From NZ13-RE01 sp049718665 (GTDB taxonomy: Bacteria > Dictyoglomota > Dictyoglomia > Dictyoglomales > Dictyoglomaceae), in the NCBI GenBank assembly GCA_049718665.1, contig JBNARO010000009.1:1-60053 (forward strand): a stretch of 60,053 nucleotides of DNA, written 5' to 3'. The position numbers and the translations under genes were made by a program. This document shows positions 17,894 to 25,515 of the stretch, one piece after another. The notes below the pieces were generated by a model. That model was not told the DNA's origin, searched no databases, and saw only the letters and a program-made list of their open reading frames with translations. Every line of letters begins with the position of its first letter. Within the stretch, counting starts at the first letter, position 1.

Positions 17894-19220
17894 TTTTTGT
17901 TGCTCTTAGAAGAAGTTTTCTTGAGTAAAAAAGAGCAGTATAAGTAGGAAGAATATATGCCTTCTTTGGAATCTCTAAGACTTTTTTTATACTTTTGGAG
18001 ATACTTCCTAGAAGTTCTACTTTTTCTAAAGGTATTTCAGCATATTTTAATCTTACTAATAATTCTTCTGCTCTTTTTCCTGAACATATAATCTTTGAAA
18101 TATTCTTATCTCTATTCAATTTTTCAAAATCTACATCCCAGATCCACGAAATATCTCTTCCATCTGCTATATTATCATTTAATATGAGAAGCAATATTTT
18201 TTCTTCGTTATCTTCTATCACCATATCTAAAACCTGATTATATCCCGCAGGGTTTTTTACTAAAACAAGTATTTTTTCTTTTTCCTTAGAACAGAATTTT
18301 TCAAGTCTTCCTAAATGATATTGAAAATTTTCAATAGTACTTTTAATAACTTCTTCAGGAATTTCTAAAATTCTCCCAACCGAAAACCCTGCAATTACAT
18401 TATAGAGATTATATATTCCCCCATAATTAAAGAAAAGAGAAATCTCTTCATTGTTTTCCTTTATTTTAAAAAACCATTTCCCGTTTTTAAACTCAGCATC
18501 TTTAATAAAAAAATTATAATTTGAATTTGAAAATCCACAACTACAAATAAACTTTCCTAACTGGGCAAAATTAAAATATAAATAATTTAATCTCTCTCCA
18601 CAAAAAGGGCAATATATACTTTCTTTTACTTCATCGTAATCTTTACTCCCAAGATTTTGATCTATTCCAAAGAAAAACTTCTTATTTTTTAGAGTAGAAA
18701 ATCTTGCAGTAAAGGGATCGTCCGCATTTAATACCAAAATAACCTTACTGTTTTCCAATGCTTTATAAATAGAATTTACCGTCTTATCTATTTCTCCATA
18801 TCTATCTAATTGATCTCTAAAAAAATTTGTAATAACTACTACTTTAGGATTTAACTCTTTAAAAACATATGGAAAGACCCCTTCGTCTACTTCAAAGGAT
18901 GCATAATCATAATAAGAAGGATTTTTCAAAAAAGAAGTTATTATCCCAGTTCTTAAATTTGCTCCTTCTAAATTGGATAAGACTTTATATCCTGTACTTT
19001 TTAGTATTTGATAGATCAAGTTATTTGTCGTGGTTTTTCCATTAGTTCCTGTGATTAAAATAATTGAATTTACATATTTTCTTATTTCTTTAAGAAAACT
19101 TGAATATAAATATAAAGATATTTTTCCAGGGAAAGTTGTAGCATTTAACCCTAGAAAGTTTAATACAAGATATGTTAACCTTCCTAAAAATAGAGAGATA
19201 TAAAATCTAATTCTCATCAT
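17862..19220 (-). CDS. murT: Lipid II isoglutaminyl synthase, Mur-ligase subunit MurT
   Basis: Mur-ligase-like enzyme that activates the D-Glu carboxylate of lipid II with ATP for amidation. The P-loop is GTNGKTT (residues 58-64). A four-Cys zinc ribbon typical of MurT (CPFC ... CSC) is inserted near residues 205-230. The C-terminal MurT domain includes the conserved LILNDNIADGRDISWIWDVDFE stretch. Length 452 is normal. It follows the lipoate ligase gene by 20 bases with only a weak ribosome site. MurT-GatD is best known from Gram-positive bacteria. Confidence 0.93.
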   Translation of the reverse strand: MMRIRFYISLFLGRLTYLVLNFLGLNATTFPGKISLYLYSSFLKEIRKYVNSIILITGTNGKTTTNNLIYQILKSTGYKVLSNLEGANLRTGIITSFLKNPSYYDYASFEVDEGVFPYVFKELNPKVVVITNFFRDQLDRYGEIDKTVNSIYKALENSKVILVLNADDPFTARFSTLKNKKFFFGIDQNLGSKDYDEVKESIYCPFCGERLNYLYFNFAQLGKFICSCGFSNSNYNFFIKDAEFKNGKWFFKIKENNEEISLFFNYGGIYNLYNVIAGFSVGRILEIPEEVIKSTIENFQYHLGRLEKFCSKEKEKILVLVKNPAGYNQVLDMVIEDNEEKILLLILNDNIADGRDISWIWDVDFEKLNRDKNISKIICSGKRAEELLVRLKYAEIPLEKVELLGSISKSIKKVLEIPKKAYILPTYTALFYSRKLLLRATKNEIKHSTYVS

Positions 19221-19240
19221 TAATATTATACCTTGTTCTC

Positions 19241-19915
19241 CTACAGCTTGTATATGAAATCCTTATCCTTATACTTTTTTATAATCTCCTCCAACTCTAA
19301 GGAATCAATAAAAAATTCTTTAAAGGAGATATTAAATTCTTTTTCAAGCTCTTCCAAAATAACCTTTTTTAATTCCTCTTTGGGGGCATTTAAACAAGAA
19401 GTTTTAAATTTAATCCTTTTCAAATATTTCTCCATATTTAAAAGGGGTTTCCTTATAATAGTAAAATGATGAAGATATCCATTTTTCCCAAGATACCCAC
19501 CGCATCCTGAGATTTTCCCATCTTTTAAAAAGATATTTCCTCTTTCATCAAAGGTCAAGTTGCAAGAAAAATTCTTAAGTCCCTTTACTATCAATGAAGT
19601 AAGGAATTTATATTTCCCTATCAAGTCTTGAGGAAGAGTTACTTCTTTTGGCAATAAAATACTAACACATAACTGATCAGGTTTTATATAAACTACCCCT
19701 CCTCCACTCTCTCTTCTTGCAAGAAGAATATTGTCTTTAATTATATTTTCTAAAAAAACTTCTTCTTTAACCCTCGATGACCTACCTAAGATGACAGAGG
19801 GAGGAAAGGAATAAAAAATTAAATAAATATTTTCTAAGTTTTTTAAAAGATATTCCTCTAAAGAAAAAAGAAAAAAGGGACTAACTTTTTCCAGGTCTAT
19901 AAGAAGCCCTTCCAC
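19241..19915 (-). CDS. Lipoate/octanoate-protein ligase family protein
   Basis: Biotin/lipoate A/B ligase-fold protein of 224 residues. The lipoyl-binding signature RRESGGGVVYIKPDQLCVSIL is clear, as is the catalytic-Lys stretch KDGKISGCGGY, comparable to GRKISGSAQ in LplA. It opens GLLIDLEKVSPFFLFSLEEYLL, the usual N terminus of the family, supporting the GTG at 19915 although it lies 35 bases inside the lacI-type gene. It lacks the extra C-terminal domain of E. coli LplA. It could be a ligase or an octanoyltransferase (LipM-like); I cannot tell which. Confidence 0.8.
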   Translation of the reverse strand: MEGLLIDLEKVSPFFLFSLEEYLLKNLENIYLIFYSFPPSVILGRSSRVKEEVFLENIIKDNILLARRESGGGVVYIKPDQLCVSILLPKEVTLPQDLIGKYKFLTSLIVKGLKNFSCNLTFDERGNIFLKDGKISGCGGYLGKNGYLHHFTIIRKPLLNMEKYLKRIKFKTSCLNAPKEELKKVILEELEKEFNISFKEFFIDSLELEEIIKKYKDKDFIYKL

Positions 19916-20921
19916 GACAAATTGCTGTTGACTCTCTTATAATAAGTTTTGTGGGAAGCTTTATGTGTTGAATGGGCATTTTAGGATTTTTCAATCTCTC
20001 AAGAAGTATCTCGCATGCCTTTGCTCCCATTTCATAAAAAGGCTGCGCCACTGTAGTAAGCGGTGGATTTGTTAAGTCTGCTAAAACATCATCAAACCCT
20101 ATAATAGAAACATCGTCAGGAATTCTATATCCCCTTTTTATAAGGGCTTTCATAGTTTGAATTGCCATAAAATCGCTAAAAGTAAAGATTGCAGTGGGTG
20201 GATCCTCCAAGCTCATCAATTCTTCCACTGCTTGATCTTCATCAACCTTATCTAAAAATACTTTAACTAATCTTTCATCAAATTTAATATTTGCTTCTTC
20301 TAAAGCCTTTCTATATCCCTCATACCTTTCCTTAACTATGATACTTTCAGGGTTTATAGTTATATGAGCAATCCTCCTATGCCCTAATTCAATCAAATAT
20401 TTTACCGCATTGTAACTTCCTTCAACATTATCCGCATAAACTACATCATGATCAGCAAGTCTCGGATGCTCCAATATTACTAAGGGAAGATTTTTTCTCT
20501 TTGCAACTTTACTTACTTCTTCGTTAGAAAGAGCAGCAGTAATTATTCCATCAACTCTTCTTTCTAACATAATATTAAGATACCTCATTTCTCTTAAAGA
20601 TTTTCCGTCAGTATTGCATAAGAAGAGAGTATAGCCATTATGTCTTGCAGTATCCTCTATGCCTCGAGCCATTCTTGGAAAAACAGGATTAACTATATCC
20701 AAAACAAAGAAAGCAATGATCTCTGTTTTTTGTTTTGCAAGACTTCGTGCGATAGCATTAGGTTGATATTCAAGAATTTTTACAGCTTCTAAAACCCTTT
20801 TTCTTGTTTCTTCACTTATCTTTATCCCTGGAGTATTATTCAGTACAAAAGAAACAGTAGAACGGGATACTCCCGCTAACCTTGCTACATCCCAACTTGT
20901 TGGAGCTTTTTTCTTTTTCAT
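19881..20921 (-). CDS. LacI-family transcriptional regulator
   Basis: Sugar-responsive repressor, 346 residues. The N-terminal helix-turn-helix reads TSWDVARLAGVSRSTVSFVLNN, with the hinge helix YQPNAIARSLA, and a periplasmic-binding-protein-like sensor domain runs from about residue 60 to the end. It lies downstream of the sugar ABC operon on the same strand but has its own promoter. A palindrome matching one at the malE promoter sits just after its -10 box. This suggests autoregulation and control of malEFG. The effector is unknown. Confidence 0.93.
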   Translation of the reverse strand: MKKKKAPTSWDVARLAGVSRSTVSFVLNNTPGIKISEETRKRVLEAVKILEYQPNAIARSLAKQKTEIIAFFVLDIVNPVFPRMARGIEDTARHNGYTLFLCNTDGKSLREMRYLNIMLERRVDGIITAALSNEEVSKVAKRKNLPLVILEHPRLADHDVVYADNVEGSYNAVKYLIELGHRRIAHITINPESIIVKERYEGYRKALEEANIKFDERLVKVFLDKVDEDQAVEELMSLEDPPTAIFTFSDFMAIQTMKALIKRGYRIPDDVSIIGFDDVLADLTNPPLTTVAQPFYEMGAKACEILLERLKNPKMPIQHIKLPTKLIIRESTAICRGRASYRPGKS

Positions 20922-20939
20922 ATCTTTTTCTCCCTCCGA

Positions 20940-20953
20940 TTAACACCTGTTAA
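20940..20953. promoter_or_regulatory. Candidate operator at the lacI-type gene
   Basis: TTAACACCTGTTAA, a 14-bp palindrome (TTAACA/TGTTAA around CC). Its near edge is 12 bases from the inner end of the -10 box, inside the untranslated leader. It shares size, arms and placement with the site at 25410-25423, as expected for binding by the same LacI-type protein. Confidence 0.6.
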
Positions 20954-20964
20954 ATTGCCTTTAA

Positions 20965-20970
20965 ATTATA
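20965..20970 (-). promoter_or_regulatory. -10 box of the lacI-type gene
   Basis: TATAAT on the minus strand, 44 bases before the ATG at 20921, in an AT-rich segment without a convincing -35. A GGAGGG ribosome site follows the operator. Transcription start is predicted near 20958. Confidence 0.5.
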
Positions 20971-20987
20971 ATATATCACTATTCTTT

Positions 20988-21740
20988 TTATTTTTCCAGA
21001 AGAATCATTTTATCCTCAATACCCTTCTCTGTTACCTTTACTAAAACAAAATGAGGCTTACCACTATTAGTCTCAGAAGATACATGAGGAAAAGCTCCCG
21101 CAACTCCAGAGATTATATAAACAACTCCATTTATAACTTTTCTATAATACATATGGATATGTCCCGCAAAAACATAATTTACCTTTTCTTCTTCAAAAAT
21201 TTTTATTAATCTTTTTGACTCAAAAGGATCTGCCTTGTGAAAAAAGAGAAAGAAATTTGGTGCTACTACTGGCTGATGCATAAATACAAATTTATATTTT
21301 CCCTTAGCAGATTTTAATACCTCAATTAGCCAATTTATCTGCTCTTCTCCTAGTTTCCCAAAAGCATTATTAAGAATTATAAACCTTGCGTTTTCATAAT
21401 CAAAATAATAATACAAAGGCTTTCCTGTAAATTCTTGAAAAGCCTTTATTGTAGATTCTCCTCTTATATCATGGTTTCCAGGAACAAAATAAATAGGTAA
21501 ATTAGTTTTTCTAAGCTGTTTCTTTAGATACTCATATTCCTTAGGATTACTTTCATTCAGAAAATCTCCTAAGTGAATAATAAATTCTGCATTGGTTTTA
21601 GAGATTTTTTCTAAAAGTCCTTCAAAAACTAAAGGAGCCCCTCCTTCTGCTCTACTATCTCCTAATACTGCAAATTCAAAAGAATAAGATAAAGATAAAA
21701 GAAAAAGTATTAAGGAAAATATTATAATTCTAAGCCTCAT
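20988..21740 (-). CDS. Secreted calcineurin-like metallophosphoesterase
   Basis: Metal-dependent phosphoesterase of about 250 residues with all fold motifs: GDSRAEG (in place of the usual GDxH), GDFLNE, GNHD, a metal-binding His in MHQP, and GHIH near the C terminus. The frame is open to 21857, overlapping the upstream permease. The ATG at 21740, five bases after that permease's stop, gives a clear signal peptide (RLRIIIFSLILFLLSLSYS), so it should act outside the inner membrane. It ends a sugar ABC operon, which suggests release of phosphate from an imported substrate, but the substrate is unknown. Confidence 0.85.
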   Translation of the reverse strand: MRLRIIIFSLILFLLSLSYSFEFAVLGDSRAEGGAPLVFEGLLEKISKTNAEFIIHLGDFLNESNPKEYEYLKKQLRKTNLPIYFVPGNHDIRGESTIKAFQEFTGKPLYYYFDYENARFIILNNAFGKLGEEQINWLIEVLKSAKGKYKFVFMHQPVVAPNFFLFFHKADPFESKRLIKIFEEEKVNYVFAGHIHMYYRKVINGVVYIISGVAGAFPHVSSETNSGKPHFVLVKVTEKGIEDKMILLEK

Positions 21741-21745
21741 GATCT

Positions 21746-22573
21746 CTATTTTATAGCTCCCTGAGTCATTCCAGAAATAAATTCTCTGGACATAAAAGCA
21801 TAAATTACCATAATAGGAATCACAGCCAACCATAATGCAGTAGATAATAAATGCCATTGATTAGCATATTCTCCATAAAAAACTGAAACTGCCAAAGGAA
21901 TTGTCTCCTTAGAACGATCGCTTATAAGAATGAGAGGAAAGAAAAAATCATTCCATACAGAAACAAAATTGACAATAGCTACTACCACTAAAGCAGGTTT
22001 AATTAGTGGTAAATCAATTTTCCTAAAGATTGTCCAGGAAGAAGCCCCATCAATTTGTGCAGATTCTTCTAATTCTCCAGGAACTTCATCTAAAAAATTT
22101 TTTAAAAGAAAAACAGAGAAAGGAACTCCTGTCCCCATATATAGAAGGATTAGCCCAAGACGAGAGTTTAGAAGACCAACATCTCTAAGCATTAAAAATA
22201 TAGGAATAATTGCCAAACGAGCAGGAAAGGCAAGTCCTGCAATTATGTAAAGGTATAAAGCTCTTCTTAAAGGAAATCTATAACGAGACAAAATAAAAGC
22301 CATCATAGAAGAAATAATTAAAATTCCTATAACAGAAAAAGAAGATATTATTAAACTGTTAAAATATCCTATCCCTAAATTTGCTTTACTCCAAGCTTCT
22401 TTATAATTTTCCCATCTCAACTGAGTAGGAGGAGAAAAGGGAGCTAAAAATATCTCTGAAAGATTTTTAAAAGAATTCATAACAATATTAAGAAAGGGAA
22501 CTATAACTATAATGGAGTAGATTATAAAGAGGATAAATACGACTATTTTTGATCTCTTACTTAATTTTAACAT
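21746..22573 (-). CDS. Sugar ABC transporter permease (MalG/UgpE type)
   Basis: Inner-membrane permease with six predicted helices and the EAA loop ESAQIDGASSWTIFRKIDLPLIKPAL that docks the ATPase. Start: an open frame reaches 22606, but the ATG at 22573 has GGAGAA nearby and falls at the end of the partner permease gene. This gives 275 residues, normal for a CUT1 MalG-type permease. Its partner lies directly upstream. No ATPase gene is present in the operon. Confidence 0.92.
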   Translation of the reverse strand: MLKLSKRSKIVVFILFIIYSIIVIVPFLNIVMNSFKNLSEIFLAPFSPPTQLRWENYKEAWSKANLGIGYFNSLIISSFSVIGILIISSMMAFILSRYRFPLRRALYLYIIAGLAFPARLAIIPIFLMLRDVGLLNSRLGLILLYMGTGVPFSVFLLKNFLDEVPGELEESAQIDGASSWTIFRKIDLPLIKPALVVVAIVNFVSVWNDFFFPLILISDRSKETIPLAVSVFYGEYANQWHLLSTALWLAVIPIMVIYAFMSREFISGMTQGAIK

Positions 22574-22574
22574 T

Positions 22575-23471
22575 TTAAGTTCTTCTCCTTTCCACCAGAC
22601 GTACATAAATAAATGAAATGGGAAGAATCACTATAAACATTAAAGTAACAATTGCAGCTCCTAATCCTAAATCCATCCTGGCACTTCCCAATCCTCCAAA
22701 GGCAGTTCTATAAAAAAGAGTTCCTAAAACATCAGTACTTCGAAAAGGACCTGCTTGAACTCCTTCTAAAGCGTAAACTAATTCAAAAACACTAAAAGAC
22801 CAGATAAATAAGAGGAGAATTAAAGTTTGTGCTGTGGGTATAGTTAGAGGAACAATCACGTTTTTTACTACATCTAAATTACTCGCTCCATCAATATATG
22901 CAGCTTCAATAAAATCAGGTTGGATATTTATAATAGCAGCTAACATAACTAAAACATAAAAACCTAAATGTCTCCAAATATTGACAGCAATTATTGTATT
23001 AAAAGCTAAACCTGGGTCTCCAAGCCAAGGTCTTGTTAAACTTCCTAACCCAATTGCCTTTAAAAATTGATTTATCAATCCAATTTGAGGGTTCAAAATA
23101 AGTCCCCATATAAATCCCACAAGAACCATAGAAATTACATTAGGAAGATATACTATACTTCTGAATACATGGTAACCTTTAATTTGGGTAGCCAAACCCA
23201 AAGCAATAATAAAACCGAGAGATACCTCAATAATAGACACTACTATGAAAAAGTAGATATTATGCCAAAAGGCATTAAAGAATTCCCCTTTAAAAGATCC
23301 AAAAAGCACTTCAAAAAAGTTCTTTAAGCCTACATACTTTTTAGCTCCTACACCCACCCAACTAAAGAGACTTAAGTATATACTGGAGATAAAAGGATAT
23401 ACCACAAATATAGTGTAAAGAAAAAATGCTGGGAAAATAAAAAGTAAAAGATCAGACCATTTAATTTTCAT
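22575..23471 (-). CDS. Sugar ABC transporter permease (MalF/UgpA type)
   Basis: CUT1 permease of 298 residues with six membrane helices and an EAA loop (EAAYIDGASNLDVVKNVIVPLTIPT). It pairs with the permease at 21746-22573; the stop of this gene lies next to that start. It is separated from the binding-protein gene by 55 bases holding a strong hairpin, a layout that usually lowers permease expression relative to the binding protein. Confidence 0.92.
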   Translation of the reverse strand: MKIKWSDLLLFIFPAFFLYTIFVVYPFISSIYLSLFSWVGVGAKKYVGLKNFFEVLFGSFKGEFFNAFWHNIYFFIVVSIIEVSLGFIIALGLATQIKGYHVFRSIVYLPNVISMVLVGFIWGLILNPQIGLINQFLKAIGLGSLTRPWLGDPGLAFNTIIAVNIWRHLGFYVLVMLAAIINIQPDFIEAAYIDGASNLDVVKNVIVPLTIPTAQTLILLLFIWSFSVFELVYALEGVQAGPFRSTDVLGTLFYRTAFGGLGSARMDLGLGAAIVTLMFIVILPISFIYVRLVERRRT

Positions 23472-23500
23472 GTTATTTCTCCCTTTAACATTTCTAAGAA

Positions 23501-23521
23501 CCCCTCCCAGATTGGGAGGGG
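23501..23521 (-). terminator. Hairpin between binding-protein and permease genes
   Basis: A 9-bp GC-rich stem (CCCCTCCCA / TGGGAGGGG) closes a three-base loop. It lies six bases after the binding-protein stop. It lacks a run of Us, so it more likely protects the 3' end of the binding-protein mRNA or stops only part of transcription than acting as a full terminator. Confidence 0.75.
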
Positions 23522-23526
23522 AATTT

Positions 23527-24786
23527 TTATTTTTTCTTCATCAAAGGTTTATACCATTGGGAAACACCATCTTGTGCCATTTTTGCCAGTTCTTCTGGGG
23601 TAATTTTTCCTGCATACATTGCTTGCATGCCAGGAGCTAAGATATCATCGTAAAGAGAAGGTTTTTGAGTAACAAATACAGAACCTACCCAATATACATA
23701 TGGAGATGCATGTTTCTTAGATACCTCTAAAACTTCTAATAGCAAAGGTTCTGGAGGTACTTTTGCTCCAAGAACTGCAGGAATATTGTATGTTACATTA
23801 GAGAAAATTGTCCCAAAGTCTGGTGTTGCTGTAAATTCTAATACTTTTAAAGCCATATCTCTATTTTTTGCACCCTTAACTAAGGCAAAAGCGCCATCCA
23901 TGTATACATAGGCATATGGTTTTTTATCTTTTGTAAGGGGTGGAACCATAAAGTATCCTACATTTACTTTAGGATTTAATTGTCTCCACGTTTGAAGACC
24001 CCAGATACCATAAAATACCATAGCAGCCTGTCCGAAAGCAAAAGCAGCATCCTGGTCGGTTACCGCGTTTCCTAAAAATCCATCTTGATAATATTTCTTT
24101 AGATCATTGAGTCTTCTATTAAGATCAACAAATTTAGGATCTAAGAAATTTGTCTTTCCATAAGTTAAGTCTCTAATCCATTCTGGTCCAAGAACACTTA
24201 CTCCACACATAGCATGTTGCATTGCTAAAGTCCAGGCTTCTTTCCCTGGAATAAAGAAGGGAGTTATGCCATTTTTCTTTAAAATTTCGCAATTATTAAT
24301 GAGCTCATCCCAAGTTTGAGGTTCTTTTAACCCAAATTTATCATATATATCTTTGTTATAGAAAATTCCTACAACCTGCAAAGCAAAAGGAACACCATAT
24401 GTTTTTCCGCCACTTCTTATAGATTTTAAAGTAGTACTTGTAAAATATGTGAATTTTATCTTACCATCTAAGGGTTCTATAAATCCCGCATCAATAATTG
24501 CTTGTGTTCTTCCTCCAGGAAGTCTTCTTGTATAAAATATATCTGGTCCTGTACCTCCTTGAAGAGCAAGCATTACTTTTGCATCATACTCTGTAGCAAC
24601 AAAGGGTCTAAAGTCAATTTTAACAGGTATTCCTCTTTTATTTAACTCTTTTTCTACTCTTGCCCAGACTTCTGCATCCTGAGATCTCCAGCTCCAGATT
24701 TCTACTCTATTCTCTGCTCCAGAAGAAATAGTTAAGAAGAGAGAGGAAAAAACAAGAATTAATAATATACTTAGAAATTTTTTCAT
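23527..24786 (-). CDS. Sugar ABC transporter substrate-binding protein
   Basis: Family 1 extracellular solute-binding protein, 419 residues. Signal peptide: MKKFLSILLILVFSSLFLTISSGA, with no lipobox Cys, so a free periplasmic protein is expected. Typical segments are GPDIFYTRR, YGVPFALQVVGIFYNKDIYDKFGL and the hinge helix PQTWDELINNCEILKKNG. First gene of the operon, with its own promoter at 24836-24864. The sugar is not predictable from sequence; a phosphoesterase at the end of the operon is the only hint. Confidence 0.92.
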   Translation of the reverse strand: MKKFLSILLILVFSSLFLTISSGAENRVEIWSWRSQDAEVWARVEKELNKRGIPVKIDFRPFVATEYDAKVMLALQGGTGPDIFYTRRLPGGRTQAIIDAGFIEPLDGKIKFTYFTSTTLKSIRSGGKTYGVPFALQVVGIFYNKDIYDKFGLKEPQTWDELINNCEILKKNGITPFFIPGKEAWTLAMQHAMCGVSVLGPEWIRDLTYGKTNFLDPKFVDLNRRLNDLKKYYQDGFLGNAVTDQDAAFAFGQAAMVFYGIWGLQTWRQLNPKVNVGYFMVPPLTKDKKPYAYVYMDGAFALVKGAKNRDMALKVLEFTATPDFGTIFSNVTYNIPAVLGAKVPPEPLLLEVLEVSKKHASPYVYWVGSVFVTQKPSLYDDILAPGMQAMYAGKITPEELAKMAQDGVSQWYKPLMKKK

Positions 24787-24835
24787 AGCCTCAATCTCCT
24801 TTCTAATTGAAAATCTATTTCTTTATCCCAAGAAA

Positions 24836-24864
24836 ATTTTAGCAAAAATTTTTCAAAAAGTCAA
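24836..24864 (-). promoter_or_regulatory. Promoter of the sugar ABC operon
   Basis: TTGACT (24864-24859), 17-base spacer, TAAAAT (24841-24836) on the minus strand, with an AAGGAG ribosome site before the ATG at 24786. Its -35 box overlaps the expected -35 area of the divergent promoter at 24875-24883, so the two should exclude each other. Confidence 0.65.
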
Positions 24865-24874
24865 AATTTTTCTA

Positions 24875-24883
24875 TGATATAAT
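24875..24883 (+). promoter_or_regulatory. Extended -10 promoter of the small membrane-protein gene
   Basis: TGATATAAT, an extended -10 element. Transcription should start near 24890, only about four bases before the ATG at 24894, leaving no room for a ribosome-binding site. Confidence 0.55.
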
Positions 24884-24893
24884 TTTTTGTGTT

Positions 24894-25364
24894 ATGGAAA
24901 GAGCCTTTAAAATGTTAAAGGTATTTTTATTATCTATGACTCCTGTAGGAGAATGCAGAGTATCAATTCCCTTTGGTATTTCTCAGGAATTACCTCTATG
25001 GGAGGTAGCTCTTTTCAGTATTTTGGGAAATACTCTTATAGGACTTTTGACATTTTATCTTCTAAATATCTTAGAGAATAACTTATTAAAAAGAGAACCT
25101 TTTAAATCCTGGTATGAAAGATATTTAAAAAGAGCTTTAAAGAGATTTAGAAAACATTCTCTTGGACTTCCTCTCTCCTTAGCTATTTTTATTGCTATCC
25201 CTCTTCCTGGAACAGGTGCATTTACAGGAGCTTTTCTTGCAAAATTTTTTAGATTAGATAGAAAAGAAGTTTTTTTCGCCATTTCCTTAGGAGTTTCTAT
25301 AGCCTCTCTTATAGTTTCTATTTTGACAAGTTCAGTAATAGAAATTATTCCAAGTATGAAATAA
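24894..25364 (+). CDS. Small integral membrane protein (COG2426, 'small multidrug export' family)
   Basis: Membrane protein of 156 residues. MTPVGECRVSIPFGISQ near the N terminus and FIAIPLPGTGAFTGAFLAKFF match the family named putative small multidrug export protein. About four hydrophobic segments are visible. The transport role is only a family name and not demonstrated. No ribosome site precedes the ATG, which sits just after a -10 box, so it may be translated from a leaderless or near-leaderless mRNA. An ATG six codons further in is an alternative start. Confidence 0.8.
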   Translation: MERAFKMLKVFLLSMTPVGECRVSIPFGISQELPLWEVALFSILGNTLIGLLTFYLLNILENNLLKREPFKSWYERYLKRALKRFRKHSLGLPLSLAIFIAIPLPGTGAFTGAFLAKFFRLDRKEVFFAISLGVSIASLIVSILTSSVIEIIPSMK

Positions 25365-25369
25365 AATAT

Positions 25370-25398
25370 TTGACATCTATTTCTACAAATGGTAAAAT
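25370..25398 (+). promoter_or_regulatory. Promoter of the malEFG operon
   Basis: TTGACA (25370-25375), exactly 17 bases, TAAAAT (25393-25398). This is one of the best promoters in the window. Predicted start near 25405 gives a leader of about 110 bases that contains the candidate operator. Confidence 0.8.
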
Positions 25399-25409
25399 TC
25401 TTGTCAGGA

Positions 25410-25423
25410 TTAACACGAGTTAA
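25410..25423. promoter_or_regulatory. Candidate LacI-type operator at malE
   Basis: TTAACACGAGTTAA, an inverted repeat with five-base arms around ACGA (with flanking A and T, 16 bases). It starts 12 bases after the -10 box, the same distance as for the palindrome at the lacI-type gene (20940-20953). It would block early transcription when bound. Confidence 0.6.
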
Positions 25424-25515
25424 TTAAGTATAGTAGGAGGTGAGAAATAAAAAATAAACATAAAAATCTTTTTTAACTCCCCAAAATAAAAATACTAACT
25501 TAAGGAGGGTTTAAC

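Noticed and set aside
25370..25515. Riboswitch in the malE leader
   Set aside because: The ~110-base leader has a palindrome and an orphan ribosome site but no riboswitch core or terminator I can recognise.
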